Shown here: piece by piece, positions 31,876 through 40,513 of the stretch | How positions within the stretch are numbered: the stretch's first letter is position 1 | Layout of the letters: every line of letters starts with the position of its first letter | From: Geminicoccaceae bacterium | Lineage (GTDB): Bacteria > Pseudomonadota > Alphaproteobacteria > Geminicoccales > Geminicoccaceae | Direction: 5' to 3' | Length of the DNA: 64,000 nt | NCBI GenBank assembly: GCA_020638465.1 | Contig: JACKIM010000001.1 | Coordinates: 310,001-374,000, forward strand | Translations under genes and position numbers: made by a program | The notes under the pieces: model-generated | The model's database searches: none | Told to the model about the DNA's origin: nothing | Seen by the model: the letters and a program-made list of their open reading frames with translations, nothing else

Positions 31876-32805
31876 ATGGCAGGCCTGGCCGATATCTACG
31901 AGATCCATCATCCGTCATTCCGCCACCTGATCAACGGCAACGCCCGCCTGCACCAGTTGTGGACGGGCGCCGCATGGGCCGAGGGGCCGGTCTACTTCCG
32001 TGATGGCGACTTCCTGCTCTTCAGCGACATTCCCAACAATCGCATCATGCGCTTCGTTCCTGACGCCTATGCCCTCACCGGCACGACGAGTGTCTTCCGG
32101 GCACCGGCCGGCAACACCAACGGCCATACGCGCGACATGCAGGGCCGGCTGATCTCGTGCAGCCACGGTGACCGCTGCGTGACCCGTACCGGGCATGACG
32201 GCAGGATCGCCGTCATCGCCGACAGCTACGAGGGCAAGCGGCTGAACTCGCCCAACGACGTCGTCGTGAAATCCGACGGCACGATCTGGTTCACCGATCC
32301 GTCCTATGGCATCCTCTCCAACCTCGAGGGCTGGAAGGCCGAGCCCGAATATGGCGGCTGCTACGTCTTCCGCATCGATCCGGACGGAACGCTGACCGCA
32401 GTGGCCACCGACTTCGTCAAGCCCAATGGCCTCGCCTTCTCGCCCGACGAGAGCAGGCTCTACATCGCCGACACCGGCGCCAGCCACATGGAGAACGGCC
32501 CGAAGCACATCCGCGTGTTCGATGTTGCCGGCGACAACACGCTCTCGGGCGGCGACGTGCTGATGACCTGCGACAACGGCATGTTCGACGGCTTCCGCAT
32601 CGATACCGACGGCCGGATCTGGTCGAGTGCCGCCGACGGCGTCCATTGCTTCACGCCGCAAGGCGAACTGCTGGGCAGGATCCTCGTTCCCGAGGTCGTC
32701 GCCAATGTCTGCTTCGGCGGCGTGAAGAGGAACCGCCTCTACATCTGCGGCACGACCTCGCTCTACGCCGTGCTGACCTGCGTCGAGGGCGCCCAGATCC
32801 CCTGA
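31876..32805 (+). CDS. SMP-30/gluconolactonase family lactonase
   Basis: A 309-residue six-bladed beta-propeller enzyme that hydrolyses sugar lactones. Metal and fold motifs visible: AEGPVYFRDGDFLLFSDIPN (metal Glu), GNTNGHTRDMQGRLISCSHG, RLNSPNDVVVKSDGTIWFTD (Asn-Asp pair), KPNGLAFSPDESRLYIADTG and MFDGFRIDTDGRIWSSAADG. The ATG at 31876 follows GGGGAGG by 11 bases; an out-of-frame ATG at 31868 is nearer but leads nowhere. It is divergent from the MttB-like gene. Confidence 0.93.
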   Translation: MAGLADIYEIHHPSFRHLINGNARLHQLWTGAAWAEGPVYFRDGDFLLFSDIPNNRIMRFVPDAYALTGTTSVFRAPAGNTNGHTRDMQGRLISCSHGDRCVTRTGHDGRIAVIADSYEGKRLNSPNDVVVKSDGTIWFTDPSYGILSNLEGWKAEPEYGGCYVFRIDPDGTLTAVATDFVKPNGLAFSPDESRLYIADTGASHMENGPKHIRVFDVAGDNTLSGGDVLMTCDNGMFDGFRIDTDGRIWSSAADGVHCFTPQGELLGRILVPEVVANVCFGGVKRNRLYICGTTSLYAVLTCVEGAQIP

Positions 32806-32916
32806 GTGGCGGGCACGGCGGGAAAAAATGTCGTCGCGGAAGGCGGCGTTCACGATTTGTTAAGACTTTCCATGCGAGCATGAGGGAACGTCCTCACCTC
32901 AAGAGGAGACACCCTC

Positions 32917-33525
32917 ATGCCTTGTCTTCGCGAAAACGGAAATCCGCTTCGCCCCCGACTCATGACATCCGTTGCGGCCCTGGCCCTGGCCGGAGTGATC
33001 GTCGCCCTGCCCCTGTCCCTGTCCGATCCGCTCACGGGCGATCTGTCCGTCAGGGCATGGGCCGACGATGACGGCGGCGACGACCACGACGGTGGCGGCA
33101 GTGATGACCACGACAGTGGTGGCAGTGACGACCACGGCGACGACGATCACGATAGCGGTGACAGCGGCAGCGACGACCATGACGGCGGCGGCAGCGACGA
33201 CCATGATGGCGGTTTCGACGACGGGAATGACGATCGCGGCAGCCATGATGACGGGAATGACGATGATTACGATGGCGGCGGGGACTACGATGATGACCAT
33301 GGCGGAAACGATCGCCAGGATGACATGAACGAGGCCGCCGGCTTCGACAATGATGCACACGAGACCGGCGACGATGGTCAGGCTGACGACGGCGTCGAGG
33401 CCGGCCAGAGCGGGAGCGGATCGACGGAGTCCGGCATCGTTGGCAGCGACGACCTCATGCTCGGCGATGGGACTGTCGAGCTTGACGCGCAGGACGAGGC
33501 TTCGGCCCTGCAGGGTGGCTGGTAA
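32917..33525 (+). CDS. Secreted Asp/Gly/His-rich low-complexity protein
   Basis: A 202-residue protein with a Sec signal peptide (hydrophobic about 16-37, cleavage near VRAWA-DDD) followed by about 110 residues of Asp, Gly, His and Ser in repeats such as HDGGGSDDHDSGG and a more ordinary acidic C-terminus. The composition suggests binding of calcium, zinc or other cations in the periplasm or outside. It is translationally coupled to the next gene (TAATG at 33523-33527). Function unknown; repeats are not RTX nonapeptides. Confidence 0.75.
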   Translation: MPCLRENGNPLRPRLMTSVAALALAGVIVALPLSLSDPLTGDLSVRAWADDDGGDDHDGGGSDDHDSGGSDDHGDDDHDSGDSGSDDHDGGGSDDHDGGFDDGNDDRGSHDDGNDDDYDGGGDYDDDHGGNDRQDDMNEAAGFDNDAHETGDDGQADDGVEAGQSGSGSTESGIVGSDDLMLGDGTVELDAQDEASALQGGW

Positions 33526-34436
33526 TGGGTCGCCGGACCTGCCCGGCCCTCGCGCTGGCGGCAGCCATCCTCGCGACGGCCGGATGCAGTGGCGACACGC
33601 CGCGGATGGCGGCCACGGTGTCCGGCGCGATGGACACGGCGGTGCTCGCAACCCTGCCGCAGCCAGCCAGCGGTGATCGGCTGGTCTTCACGACGGGACA
33701 GCCCGCCGAGGTCGTGTCTTCCGATGCCCGTTCGGTTCATTGGAAAGTCGGCTCGACCACCGCCATGACCAGGCCGCGCAATCCGTTCCTTCCCTATACG
33801 GAATTCGAGAACACGAAGGTACGCATCGTCTCGCAGGTAGACGCTCCACCGGATGCCCTGTTTCCACTTGAAGTCGGCAAGACCGCATCATTCACCGAAA
33901 CGCGGCAGATCACCTACAAGTCCGGCGCACCCGCCCGGACGCAGCAAAGACGTTGGAATTGCAGCGTCGATGACGAAGAGATGGTCAAGGTCCGTGCCGG
34001 ACGCTTCGATACCTTCAGGGTCCGGTGCGAGAATCCCTCGAACCGCGCATTCTTCAGGACGCTTGTGGCGCATGAATGGAATTTCGCGCCGTCCATCAAC
34101 CAGGTCGTCAGGGAGCGCTACGAGCGGTACAGGAACACACCGCGCGAACGGGAACTCGTGCGCATGGCGACAACCCGGCCGGTCGCCCGCGGCCCGGTCT
34201 TCGAAAGAACCGTGCAATCGGTGTTCGAGACCCGCGCTTCCGGCACACCGGTGGCCTGGTCCGACCCGGTCAGCGGCCAGAACGGCGAGATCGAGATCCG
34301 CCGGACGTTCAGACTGGCCGATGGCACCTATTGCAGGGATGCGGATATCGCCCTGCACACGGCGGGAAAGCCGATCGATCAGGCATTTCGCGCCTGTCGC
34401 GACGAGAAGGGACTGTGGGTGCCACGACTGCATTGA
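33525..34436 (+). CDS. Lipoprotein of unknown function coupled to the Asp/His-rich protein
   Basis: A 303-residue lipoprotein with lipobox LATAGC (Cys about 21). The mature part has a beta-rich pattern with conserved-looking Trp and Cys residues (RRWNCSVDDEEMVKVRAGRF, TFRVRCENPSNRAFFRTLVA), and HEWNFAPSINQVVRERYERY. I recognise no Pfam family with confidence. The start codon overlaps the previous stop, and the pair probably forms one envelope unit. Confidence 0.72.
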   Translation: MGRRTCPALALAAAILATAGCSGDTPRMAATVSGAMDTAVLATLPQPASGDRLVFTTGQPAEVVSSDARSVHWKVGSTTAMTRPRNPFLPYTEFENTKVRIVSQVDAPPDALFPLEVGKTASFTETRQITYKSGAPARTQQRRWNCSVDDEEMVKVRAGRFDTFRVRCENPSNRAFFRTLVAHEWNFAPSINQVVRERYERYRNTPRERELVRMATTRPVARGPVFERTVQSVFETRASGTPVAWSDPVSGQNGEIEIRRTFRLADGTYCRDADIALHTAGKPIDQAFRACRDEKGLWVPRLH

Positions 34437-34447
34437 GACAGGTGGAA

Positions 34448-34870
34448 TCAGAGCTGGCCCGCGAGCCACAGGACCACGACGTAGCGTGCGACCTTGCCGA
34501 TGGTGACGAGGATGAGGAACGGCAGGAACGGAGTGCGCAGCATTCCCGCCGCTACCGTGAGCGGATCGCCGATGACCGGCACCCAGGCGAACAGCAGGCT
34601 CCACAGGCCATGCCGCCGGAAGGTGGCTTGGGCGCGTTCCAGCGCCTGCGGGCTGACGGGGAACAGGCGGTGATGGCGGAAGCGCTCGATGAACCGGCCC
34701 AGCAGCCAGTTGATGACGGAACCGGTAACATTGCCGCAACTGGCAACTATCAACAAGGTGATACGATCGACATCGCCGACTGCCGCCATCGTTCCGAGCA
34801 CCACCTCCGAGGAGAAGGGGAGGATCGTCGCCGCGAGGAACGCCTGCAGGAAGAGCGCGGCGAGATCCAT
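34448..34870 (-). CDS. YqaA-type small membrane protein (SNARE-associated/DedA superfamily)
   Basis: A 140-residue polytopic protein with the YqaA pattern: FLAATILPFSSEVVLGTMAA at 10-29, SCGNVTGSVINWLLGRF, WVPVIGDPLTVAAGMLRTPF and a C-terminal helix. Members resemble DedA proteins, which flip membrane lipids. It lies 6 bases after the histidine phosphatase gene and is likely cotranscribed with it. Confidence 0.88.
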   Translation of the reverse strand: MDLAALFLQAFLAATILPFSSEVVLGTMAAVGDVDRITLLIVASCGNVTGSVINWLLGRFIERFRHHRLFPVSPQALERAQATFRRHGLWSLLFAWVPVIGDPLTVAAGMLRTPFLPFLILVTIGKVARYVVVLWLAGQL

Positions 34871-34876
34871 CCGGCG

Positions 34877-35554
34877 TCAGGTGGCGGGGGCGCCGGTGAG
34901 GTCGGCTGCCGTCGTCGGATCGCCCACGGTCACACCTTCGGGGAGAGGAGCGAAGGCGTCGAGACGATGATCGGCGGTGACCGCTTCCACCCGCCAGCGA
35001 CCGTTTTCGCGCCTGAAGACCATCGGCAGGGCATTGGTATAGGCCCATGTCTGCAAGGGTGCCGCAAGGGCCGCGGCGATCACCCGCAGGACCCCGCCAT
35101 GCGCTGCCACGAGGACATGGTCGTCCACGAGCCTTGCCTGCAGGCAGTCGCAGATCCGGTCGACGAAATCCTCGATGGACTCCACTCCTTCGTCGGTTGC
35201 ATCCCAGTGGTCCACGCGGATGGGTTGGCCCTGCCGCGGGCCGAAGCCGCGTTCGCGCAGGGCCGGCGTCGTTTCGTGGGCGACAGGCGACCGGGCGAGG
35301 ATTGGTGCGATGGTCATCCGGACCCGCCGCAGGTCGCTGGCGATCGCCCGTTTCACCGGGAACGACGCCACGACCGGTGCCGCCCGCCCGGCCTGGGCGA
35401 TGCCGTCGTCGTTGAGCGGCACGTCGTTGTTGCCCTGACAGATGCGCGCCCGGTTTTCGGCCGTTTCTCCATGACGCAGAAAGTAGAATATGTTCGCGCG
35501 AGGATCGAGTTGCCGCGACAAGGCGCGGGCTTCGAGCCGTTCCATCCAGCCCAT
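34877..35554 (-). CDS. Histidine phosphatase family protein
   Basis: A 225-residue enzyme of the phosphoglycerate mutase/acid phosphatase superfamily, with FLRHGETAENRARICQGNND (RHG catalytic His) near 25-44 and the second His in VLVAAHGGVLRVIAAALAAP. The Glu/Arg partners (RERGFG) are also present. Substrate unknown. The ATG at 35554 or the one four residues later may be used. Confidence 0.9.
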   Translation of the reverse strand: MGWMERLEARALSRQLDPRANIFYFLRHGETAENRARICQGNNDVPLNDDGIAQAGRAAPVVASFPVKRAIASDLRRVRMTIAPILARSPVAHETTPALRERGFGPRQGQPIRVDHWDATDEGVESIEDFVDRICDCLQARLVDDHVLVAAHGGVLRVIAAALAAPLQTWAYTNALPMVFRRENGRWRVEAVTADHRLDAFAPLPEGVTVGDPTTAADLTGAPAT

Positions 35555-35629
35555 GAAAACTCCCGGTCGTTCAGGTGAAATCCGTTCCCATGAAGTAGGC
35601 GCCGCAGCCTGCCTTGTCGACCGGGACTC

Positions 35630-36637
35630 TCACCGCTGGCGGTACATGCAGGCATCCGCCGGCGCATCGAGTAGTTCGATGAGTTCGCCGTCGAGTTGCA
35701 TGAGCGTGACCGACAATCCGGCCATTTCCAACGATGTGACATATTCCCCGACATGGGTCTTGTGCACCGCAACGCCCCGATCGGCGAGGCGCCGGTGGAC
35801 CCGGCGGGCGGCGACGTATTGTTCGATGGTGGAGGTCGCTCCGAGTCCGTTGACGAGGACAGCGCAGCAATCCCCGCGGCCCAGCGGCAGCTCGCCCAGG
35901 ATCCTGTCGAGCATGGCATCGACGATCGCATCGGCCGGCTCCAGCGGACCGCGGCGCACGCCCGCCTCGCCATGGATGCCCATGCCGATTTCCATGTCGT
36001 CGTCGCCGAGCTCGAAACCGGGGGTGAGGACGGCGGGAAGCGAGCACGCGCCCAGCGCCACACCCATGCTGCGCATCGCCGCCACAGCCTTGCGGGTCAG
36101 GGCCTCCACCCGGTCCAGATCGTCACCGCGACCGGCAGCGGCACCGGCGCACTTGAACAGGAAGAAGCCGCCGGCGATGCCGCGGCGGTTCCCGGGCTCG
36201 CGGGCAGAGGCGATATCGTCGATGCCGAGCACCGTGCGGACCTCGATGCCCTCACCCTGTGCCATTTCGGCAGCCATATCGAAGTTGAGACAATCTCCAG
36301 CATAGTTATTGTAGAGATATAGAACACCATTCCCACTGTGTATGGCTTGGGTGGCCAGCAGGATCGGCTCGGGCGTGGGCGACGTGAACACCTCGCCCAA
36401 CGCCGCCGCATGCGCCATGCCTCGCCCGACATAGCCGGCAAACGCCGGCTCGTGCCCCGATCCACCGCCGATCAGGACGCCGACTTGTCCCTCTTTTGGA
36501 AGATGTCTCGATAGCAGGACATACTCGTTTTCGGGATGGACCATCACATGCCGAGGATAGGCCGCGCAGATGCCCTCGACCATTTCCGGCACGATCCGCG
36601 CAGGATCGTTCATGATCTTCTTGGTTTTCGAAGTCAT
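35630..36637 (-). CDS. dhaK: Dihydroxyacetone kinase subunit DhaK
   Basis: A 335-residue protein: VLIGGGSGHEPAFAGYVGRG near 53-72, YLYNNYAGDCLNFDMAAEMA, and the substrate-binding His in GMGIHGEAGVRRGP. DhaK binds dihydroxyacetone or a similar keto-sugar by a His hemiaminal. It normally pairs with DhaL (and DhaM or an ATP-using domain), none of which is nearby, so it may serve another keto-polyol or a remote DhaL. Start MTSKTKKIMNDPARIVPEMV is typical; a second start at MNDPAR is possible. Confidence 0.92.
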   Translation of the reverse strand: MTSKTKKIMNDPARIVPEMVEGICAAYPRHVMVHPENEYVLLSRHLPKEGQVGVLIGGGSGHEPAFAGYVGRGMAHAAALGEVFTSPTPEPILLATQAIHSGNGVLYLYNNYAGDCLNFDMAAEMAQGEGIEVRTVLGIDDIASAREPGNRRGIAGGFFLFKCAGAAAGRGDDLDRVEALTRKAVAAMRSMGVALGACSLPAVLTPGFELGDDDMEIGMGIHGEAGVRRGPLEPADAIVDAMLDRILGELPLGRGDCCAVLVNGLGATSTIEQYVAARRVHRRLADRGVAVHKTHVGEYVTSLEMAGLSVTLMQLDGELIELLDAPADACMYRQR

Positions 36638-36776
36638 TCATTCCTCCCCTTGCGAAAGTCATCGAAATGATGGTTCCGACAACCGGAGAACCTTGCAGGC
36701 AGTCTGCATGCTGGCGTTTGGGAAAGAATGCGGGAAGGGACATTCCCATCCGGCATGGAAGAATGTGATCCGGAGG

Positions 36777-37253
36777 TCAGCGCCCGAAGCTGACCAGACG
36801 ACTCCAGTAGCGCTCGATCCCGGTGAGGATGCGATTGAGCTCCTTCATCTGGTCGAGGCTCGCCAGCCCCTTGATGATCTCCTCGGCGTTGCGCTCGTAG
36901 AGATCGTCGATCTTGGCCGTGAGATCGAGCCCCTTCTCCGCCAGGCGCACCCGTGTCATGCGCTTGTCATGGTTGGAACGTTCCTGAATCAGGTAGCCGT
37001 TTTCCACCAGCTTCTTGACATTGTAGGAAACGTTCGACCCAAGATAGTATCCCCGTGCGGTGAGTTCGCCGACAGTCAGCTGCTCCTCTCCGATATTGGA
37101 GAGGATCAGGGTCTGCACATTGTTGATGTCCTCGATCCCGAGACGATCAAGCTCTGCCTTGATGACGTCGAGGAACCTGCGGTGCAGACGCTCAATCAAG
37201 CGTATCGTCAGCAGATATTGATCTTTCACTGCCGCCTCATCAGCTGATTCCAC
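36777..37253 (-). CDS. MarR family transcriptional regulator (LdtR-like)
   Basis: A winged-helix protein of about 158 residues (GTG 37253 start; a shorter GTG form is possible). The pattern YLLTIRLIERLHRRFLDVIK, ARGYYLGSNVSYNVKKLVEN and QERSNHDKRMTRVRLAEKGL is close to LdtR of Rhizobiales, which controls an L,D-transpeptidase and stress genes. A perfect 8-base palindrome ACACGTGT lies at 37265-37272, 12 bases upstream, and could be an autoregulatory site. Targets in this genome are unknown. Confidence 0.85.
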   Translation of the reverse strand: MESADEAAVKDQYLLTIRLIERLHRRFLDVIKAELDRLGIEDINNVQTLILSNIGEEQLTVGELTARGYYLGSNVSYNVKKLVENGYLIQERSNHDKRMTRVRLAEKGLDLTAKIDDLYERNAEEIIKGLASLDQMKELNRILTGIERYWSRLVSFGR

Positions 37254-37289
37254 AAAACTCTACCACACGTGTCGAAAGAACCGGTCCGG

Positions 37290-38180
37290 TCACTGCATGC
37301 CACGGATCATCCGGACAATTCCAGAAAAATCCATCCTTTCGTTCCCCTGACGCGCGAATAGTTCATACATGCGGCAAGCCTCCGCTCCGAGTGGAGCCGC
37401 CGAATCCGCCGCTTGAGCCGCTTCGCAGGCCAACTTCAGGTCCTTGAGCATCATAGCAGCCGTAAAACCAGGGCGATAGTCCCTGTTGGCTGGCGAGCTC
37501 GGGACAGGCCCCGGAACGGGGCAATAAGCGGTCATGGACCAACACTGTCCCGAAGATTGCGAACTGATCTCGAACAACTTGTCGGCAGACAGGCCCAGGT
37601 TTTCAGCCAGAACGAACGCTTCGCTCACAGCGATCATGGAAATGCCGAGAATCATGTTGTTGCAGATCTTGGCCGCCTGGCCGTTGCCCTCTGCTCCGGC
37701 ATGGATCACCGCCTTGCCCATGACGTCGAGAATGTCGCGGGCACGGGCAAAGGCCTCGTCCGATCCGCCGACCATGAAGGTCAGCGTCCCGGCTTCGGCA
37801 CCGCCGACACCGCCCGAGACCGGTGCATCCAGGATCGGCAGCCCGCGCTCGGACGCACGCGCGGCGACATCGCGAGCCGTCTCGACATCGATGGTCGAGC
37901 AATCGATCAGCTGGGGCTTTCCGGTGACACGGTCAAGGATACCGTCCGTGCCGAGATAGACGGCGCGAACGTGCTGCCCCGCCGGCAGCATGGTGATGAC
38001 GAATTCGGCATTCTCCACCGCCGCGCCGATGCCGGACGCAGCCTCGATGCCTCCCACGGTCGCCCGCTCCATGCTGTCGGCCGACATGTCGAAGCCGCGG
38101 ACCGCGTGCCCGGCCCTGGCGAGGTTGACCGCCATCGGCAAGCCCATGTTACCCAACCCGATGAACGCGACCCTGCTCAT
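37290..38180 (-). CDS. mmsB: 3-hydroxyisobutyrate dehydrogenase
   Basis: A 296-residue NAD-dependent beta-hydroxyacid dehydrogenase. Rossmann motif VAFIGLGNMGLPMAVNLARA, DAPVSGGVGGAEAGTLTFMV with the substrate loop, catalytic Lys in GNGQAAKICNNMILGISMIA, and DYRPGFTAAMMLKDLKLACE. It oxidises 3-hydroxyisobutyrate to methylmalonate semialdehyde in valine breakdown. It follows the hydrolase and dehydrogenase of the same pathway in one operon. Confidence 0.94.
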   Translation of the reverse strand: MSRVAFIGLGNMGLPMAVNLARAGHAVRGFDMSADSMERATVGGIEAASGIGAAVENAEFVITMLPAGQHVRAVYLGTDGILDRVTGKPQLIDCSTIDVETARDVAARASERGLPILDAPVSGGVGGAEAGTLTFMVGGSDEAFARARDILDVMGKAVIHAGAEGNGQAAKICNNMILGISMIAVSEAFVLAENLGLSADKLFEISSQSSGQCWSMTAYCPVPGPVPSSPANRDYRPGFTAAMMLKDLKLACEAAQAADSAAPLGAEACRMYELFARQGNERMDFSGIVRMIRGMQ

Positions 38181-38241
38181 GCCATGTTCCCTGATCGTTG
38201 ATTGTCGTACCGAGATAACATTACCGATTATTGTGACAGAT

Positions 38242-39291
38242 TTACAACTTCCAGTCGAATGTCAACCGGTCACCCTGCCACGGTTCGAAGAAGCGCCCGA
38301 CGGCCTCGTCCGTTACCTCGTCGAGGCTTGAAAGCTGCCAATTCGGATTCTTGTCCTTGTCGATGATCAGCGCCCGCACACCCTCGTGAAAATCCCCGTG
38401 CGTCATCACGTGGCGGACAAGGCGATATTCCAGACGCAGACATTCGGCAAAGTCGAGTTCGCGACCCAGCCGCATCTCGCGAAAGGCTATTCCCACAGAA
38501 ATTGGAGACTTTCCCTTTAAGGTAGTCAGCTCCTTTCTGGCAAATTCCTCGTCGCTGGAACGCATTCGTGCCACGACCCGGCCAAGGTCGTCGCCGGCAT
38601 ACAGGCGGTCGATCGCCTCGCGATGCCCGACGATGGCGGAGTTTCCCACCCCTTCGTCGAACCGGCCGAGCACCTCGTCGAAGGGGTTGCCACCGATGAG
38701 CGCATCGGCGAGTTCGTCGATGCGCCCCGAATCGACGTAATGCGTGCCGATGCCGATGGCACGGCAATCCCGACCGTCGAGACGCGCTCCGGTCAGGGCA
38801 AGACGGGTTCCGATCTCTCCGGGAAGACGCGGCATGAAGGCGCTGCCGCCCACATCGGGAATCATGCCGATGCCGGTTTCCGGCATGGCCAGCACGGTGT
38901 TGGCGGTCACCACCCGATAACGGCCATGTACCGATATGCCGACACCGCCGCCCATGGCGATGCCGTCCATCAGCGCGATGTAGGGCTTGGGAAAGTGCCT
39001 GATGCGCCAGTTCATCCGGTATTCGTCGCGAAAGAACGGCAACACCGCATCGGGCCCGTCGGTTGCGGCCAGTTCGGTGACCGCGCGGATATCGCCACCG
39101 GCGCAGAAGGCCCGCCCCGGTGCTGCCCGCACCAGCACGGCGCTGATATCGTCGCGTTCGCGCCATTCGACGAGCCTGGCGGACAGGGCGTTGACCATGG
39201 GGTGGGTCAGCGCATTCAGCGCCTTCTGCCGGTCGAGGGTGACAATGCCGATGCCACCTTTTTCCTCAAAGCGGATATCGTCAGTTGTCAT
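38242..39291 (-). CDS. 3-hydroxyisobutyryl-CoA hydrolase (enoyl-CoA hydratase fold)
   Basis: A 349-residue crotonase-fold enzyme: GRAFCAGGDIRAVTELAATD, MGGGVGISVHGRYRVVTANT, AMPETGIGMIPDVGGSAFMP (catalytic Glu/Asp). Long C-terminus RLEYRLVRHVMTHGDFHEGV and RALIIDKDKNPNW is the hydrolase hallmark. It frees 3-hydroxyisobutyrate from CoA in valine catabolism. The ATG at 39291 follows the acyl-CoA dehydrogenase stop by 2 bases; the frame is open to 39462 but overlaps it. Confidence 0.94.
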   Translation of the reverse strand: MTTDDIRFEEKGGIGIVTLDRQKALNALTHPMVNALSARLVEWRERDDISAVLVRAAPGRAFCAGGDIRAVTELAATDGPDAVLPFFRDEYRMNWRIRHFPKPYIALMDGIAMGGGVGISVHGRYRVVTANTVLAMPETGIGMIPDVGGSAFMPRLPGEIGTRLALTGARLDGRDCRAIGIGTHYVDSGRIDELADALIGGNPFDEVLGRFDEGVGNSAIVGHREAIDRLYAGDDLGRVVARMRSSDEEFARKELTTLKGKSPISVGIAFREMRLGRELDFAECLRLEYRLVRHVMTHGDFHEGVRALIIDKDKNPNWQLSSLDEVTDEAVGRFFEPWQGDRLTFDWKL

Positions 39292-39293
39292 CG

Positions 39294-40436
39294 TCAGCTC
39301 TGCGCCAGCAGCTGACGGGCGATGATCATACGCATGATCTCGTTGGTTCCTTCCAGAATGCGATGAACCCGGGCATCGCGCAGATGCCGCTCGATTTCGT
39401 AGTCGCGGATATAGCCATAGCCACCGTGCAACTGCAGCGCTTCGTCGATGATCTCGAAGCACAGGTCGGTGGCGAGGCGCTTGGCCATCGCCGCCGCCTG
39501 CGTCTTGCCGGCCGCATCGCGGTCAAGCTTGAACGCCGCCTGCAGGGTGATGAGTCGCGCAGCTTCCAGCTTGGTCGCCATGTCGGCGAGCTTGAACCGG
39601 GTCACCTGGAAGTCGGCAATCGCCTGGTTGAACTGCCGCCGTTCCTTCACATGGGCGAGCGATTTCTCCAGAGCGGCACGGGCGGTCCCGAGCGAGCAGG
39701 CGGCGATGTTCACCCGGCCGCCGTCGAGCCCCGTCATCGCCAGCCGGAACCCCTCGCCTTCATCGCCGAGACGGTTGGCGACCGGCACGCGGCAGTCATC
39801 GAAATTCACCACGGCGGTGGGTTGCGAATTCCAGCCCATCTTGTGTTCCGGGGCGCCGAAGGACAGTCCTGCCCTGTCCTTTTCCACCAGAACGGCACTG
39901 ATCCCGCCGGCTCCGTCGCCGCCGGTCCGGCACATCACCAGATAGAGGTCCGAATGGCCGCCCCCGGAGATGAAGGCCTTGGAACCGTTGAGAACATAGT
40001 CGTCGCCATCCGGGATCGCGCTGGTCCGCAGGCTGGCGGCATCCGACCCCGATCCGGGCTCGGTCAGGCAATAGCTGGAGAAATGCCGCATGGTCAGCAG
40101 ACCGGGCAGGAAGCGCTGGCGCTGGGCTGCGCTGCCGAAGCGGTCGATCATCCATGCCACCATGTTGTGGATCGACAGATAGGCCGCCGTCGAGGTGCAT
40201 CCCGCCGAAAGCTCCTCGAACAGCATCGCCGCATCCAGCCGTCCCAGTCCGCTGCCGCCATGCGCCTCGTCGACATAGATGCCGGCCAGCCCCAGAGCGG
40301 CGGCCTTGCGCAGGGTCTCGACGGGAAAGTGCCGTTCCTCGTCCCACCGGCGGGCATGGGGCGCGAGTTCGCTTCGGGCGAAGTTCCTCGCCATTTCCAC
40401 AAGCGCCTCCTGATCCTCGCTTCTTTCAAAATCCAT
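39294..40436 (-). CDS. Acyl-CoA dehydrogenase, probably isobutyryl-CoA dehydrogenase
   Basis: A 380-residue FAD enzyme. Signatures: YCLTEPGSGSDAASLRTSAI, NGSKAFISGGGHSDLYLVMC, catalytic Glu region RIDYEIERH-like (GYGYIRDYEIERHLRDARVH) and ILEGTNEIMRMIIARQLL. The operon with the hydrolase and mmsB points to isobutyryl-CoA as substrate. The first gene of a three-gene valine operon; a hydratase (crotonase proper) and mmsA are not in the window. Confidence 0.93.
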   Translation of the reverse strand: MDFERSEDQEALVEMARNFARSELAPHARRWDEERHFPVETLRKAAALGLAGIYVDEAHGGSGLGRLDAAMLFEELSAGCTSTAAYLSIHNMVAWMIDRFGSAAQRQRFLPGLLTMRHFSSYCLTEPGSGSDAASLRTSAIPDGDDYVLNGSKAFISGGGHSDLYLVMCRTGGDGAGGISAVLVEKDRAGLSFGAPEHKMGWNSQPTAVVNFDDCRVPVANRLGDEGEGFRLAMTGLDGGRVNIAACSLGTARAALEKSLAHVKERRQFNQAIADFQVTRFKLADMATKLEAARLITLQAAFKLDRDAAGKTQAAAMAKRLATDLCFEIIDEALQLHGGYGYIRDYEIERHLRDARVHRILEGTNEIMRMIIARQLLAQS

Positions 40437-40513
40437 GGCCGCTCACCATTGTCGCCCGCCCGCCCGGCACATATAGATGTTTGAACGCTGTCAAGGAACC
40501 GACGAGATTCGCG

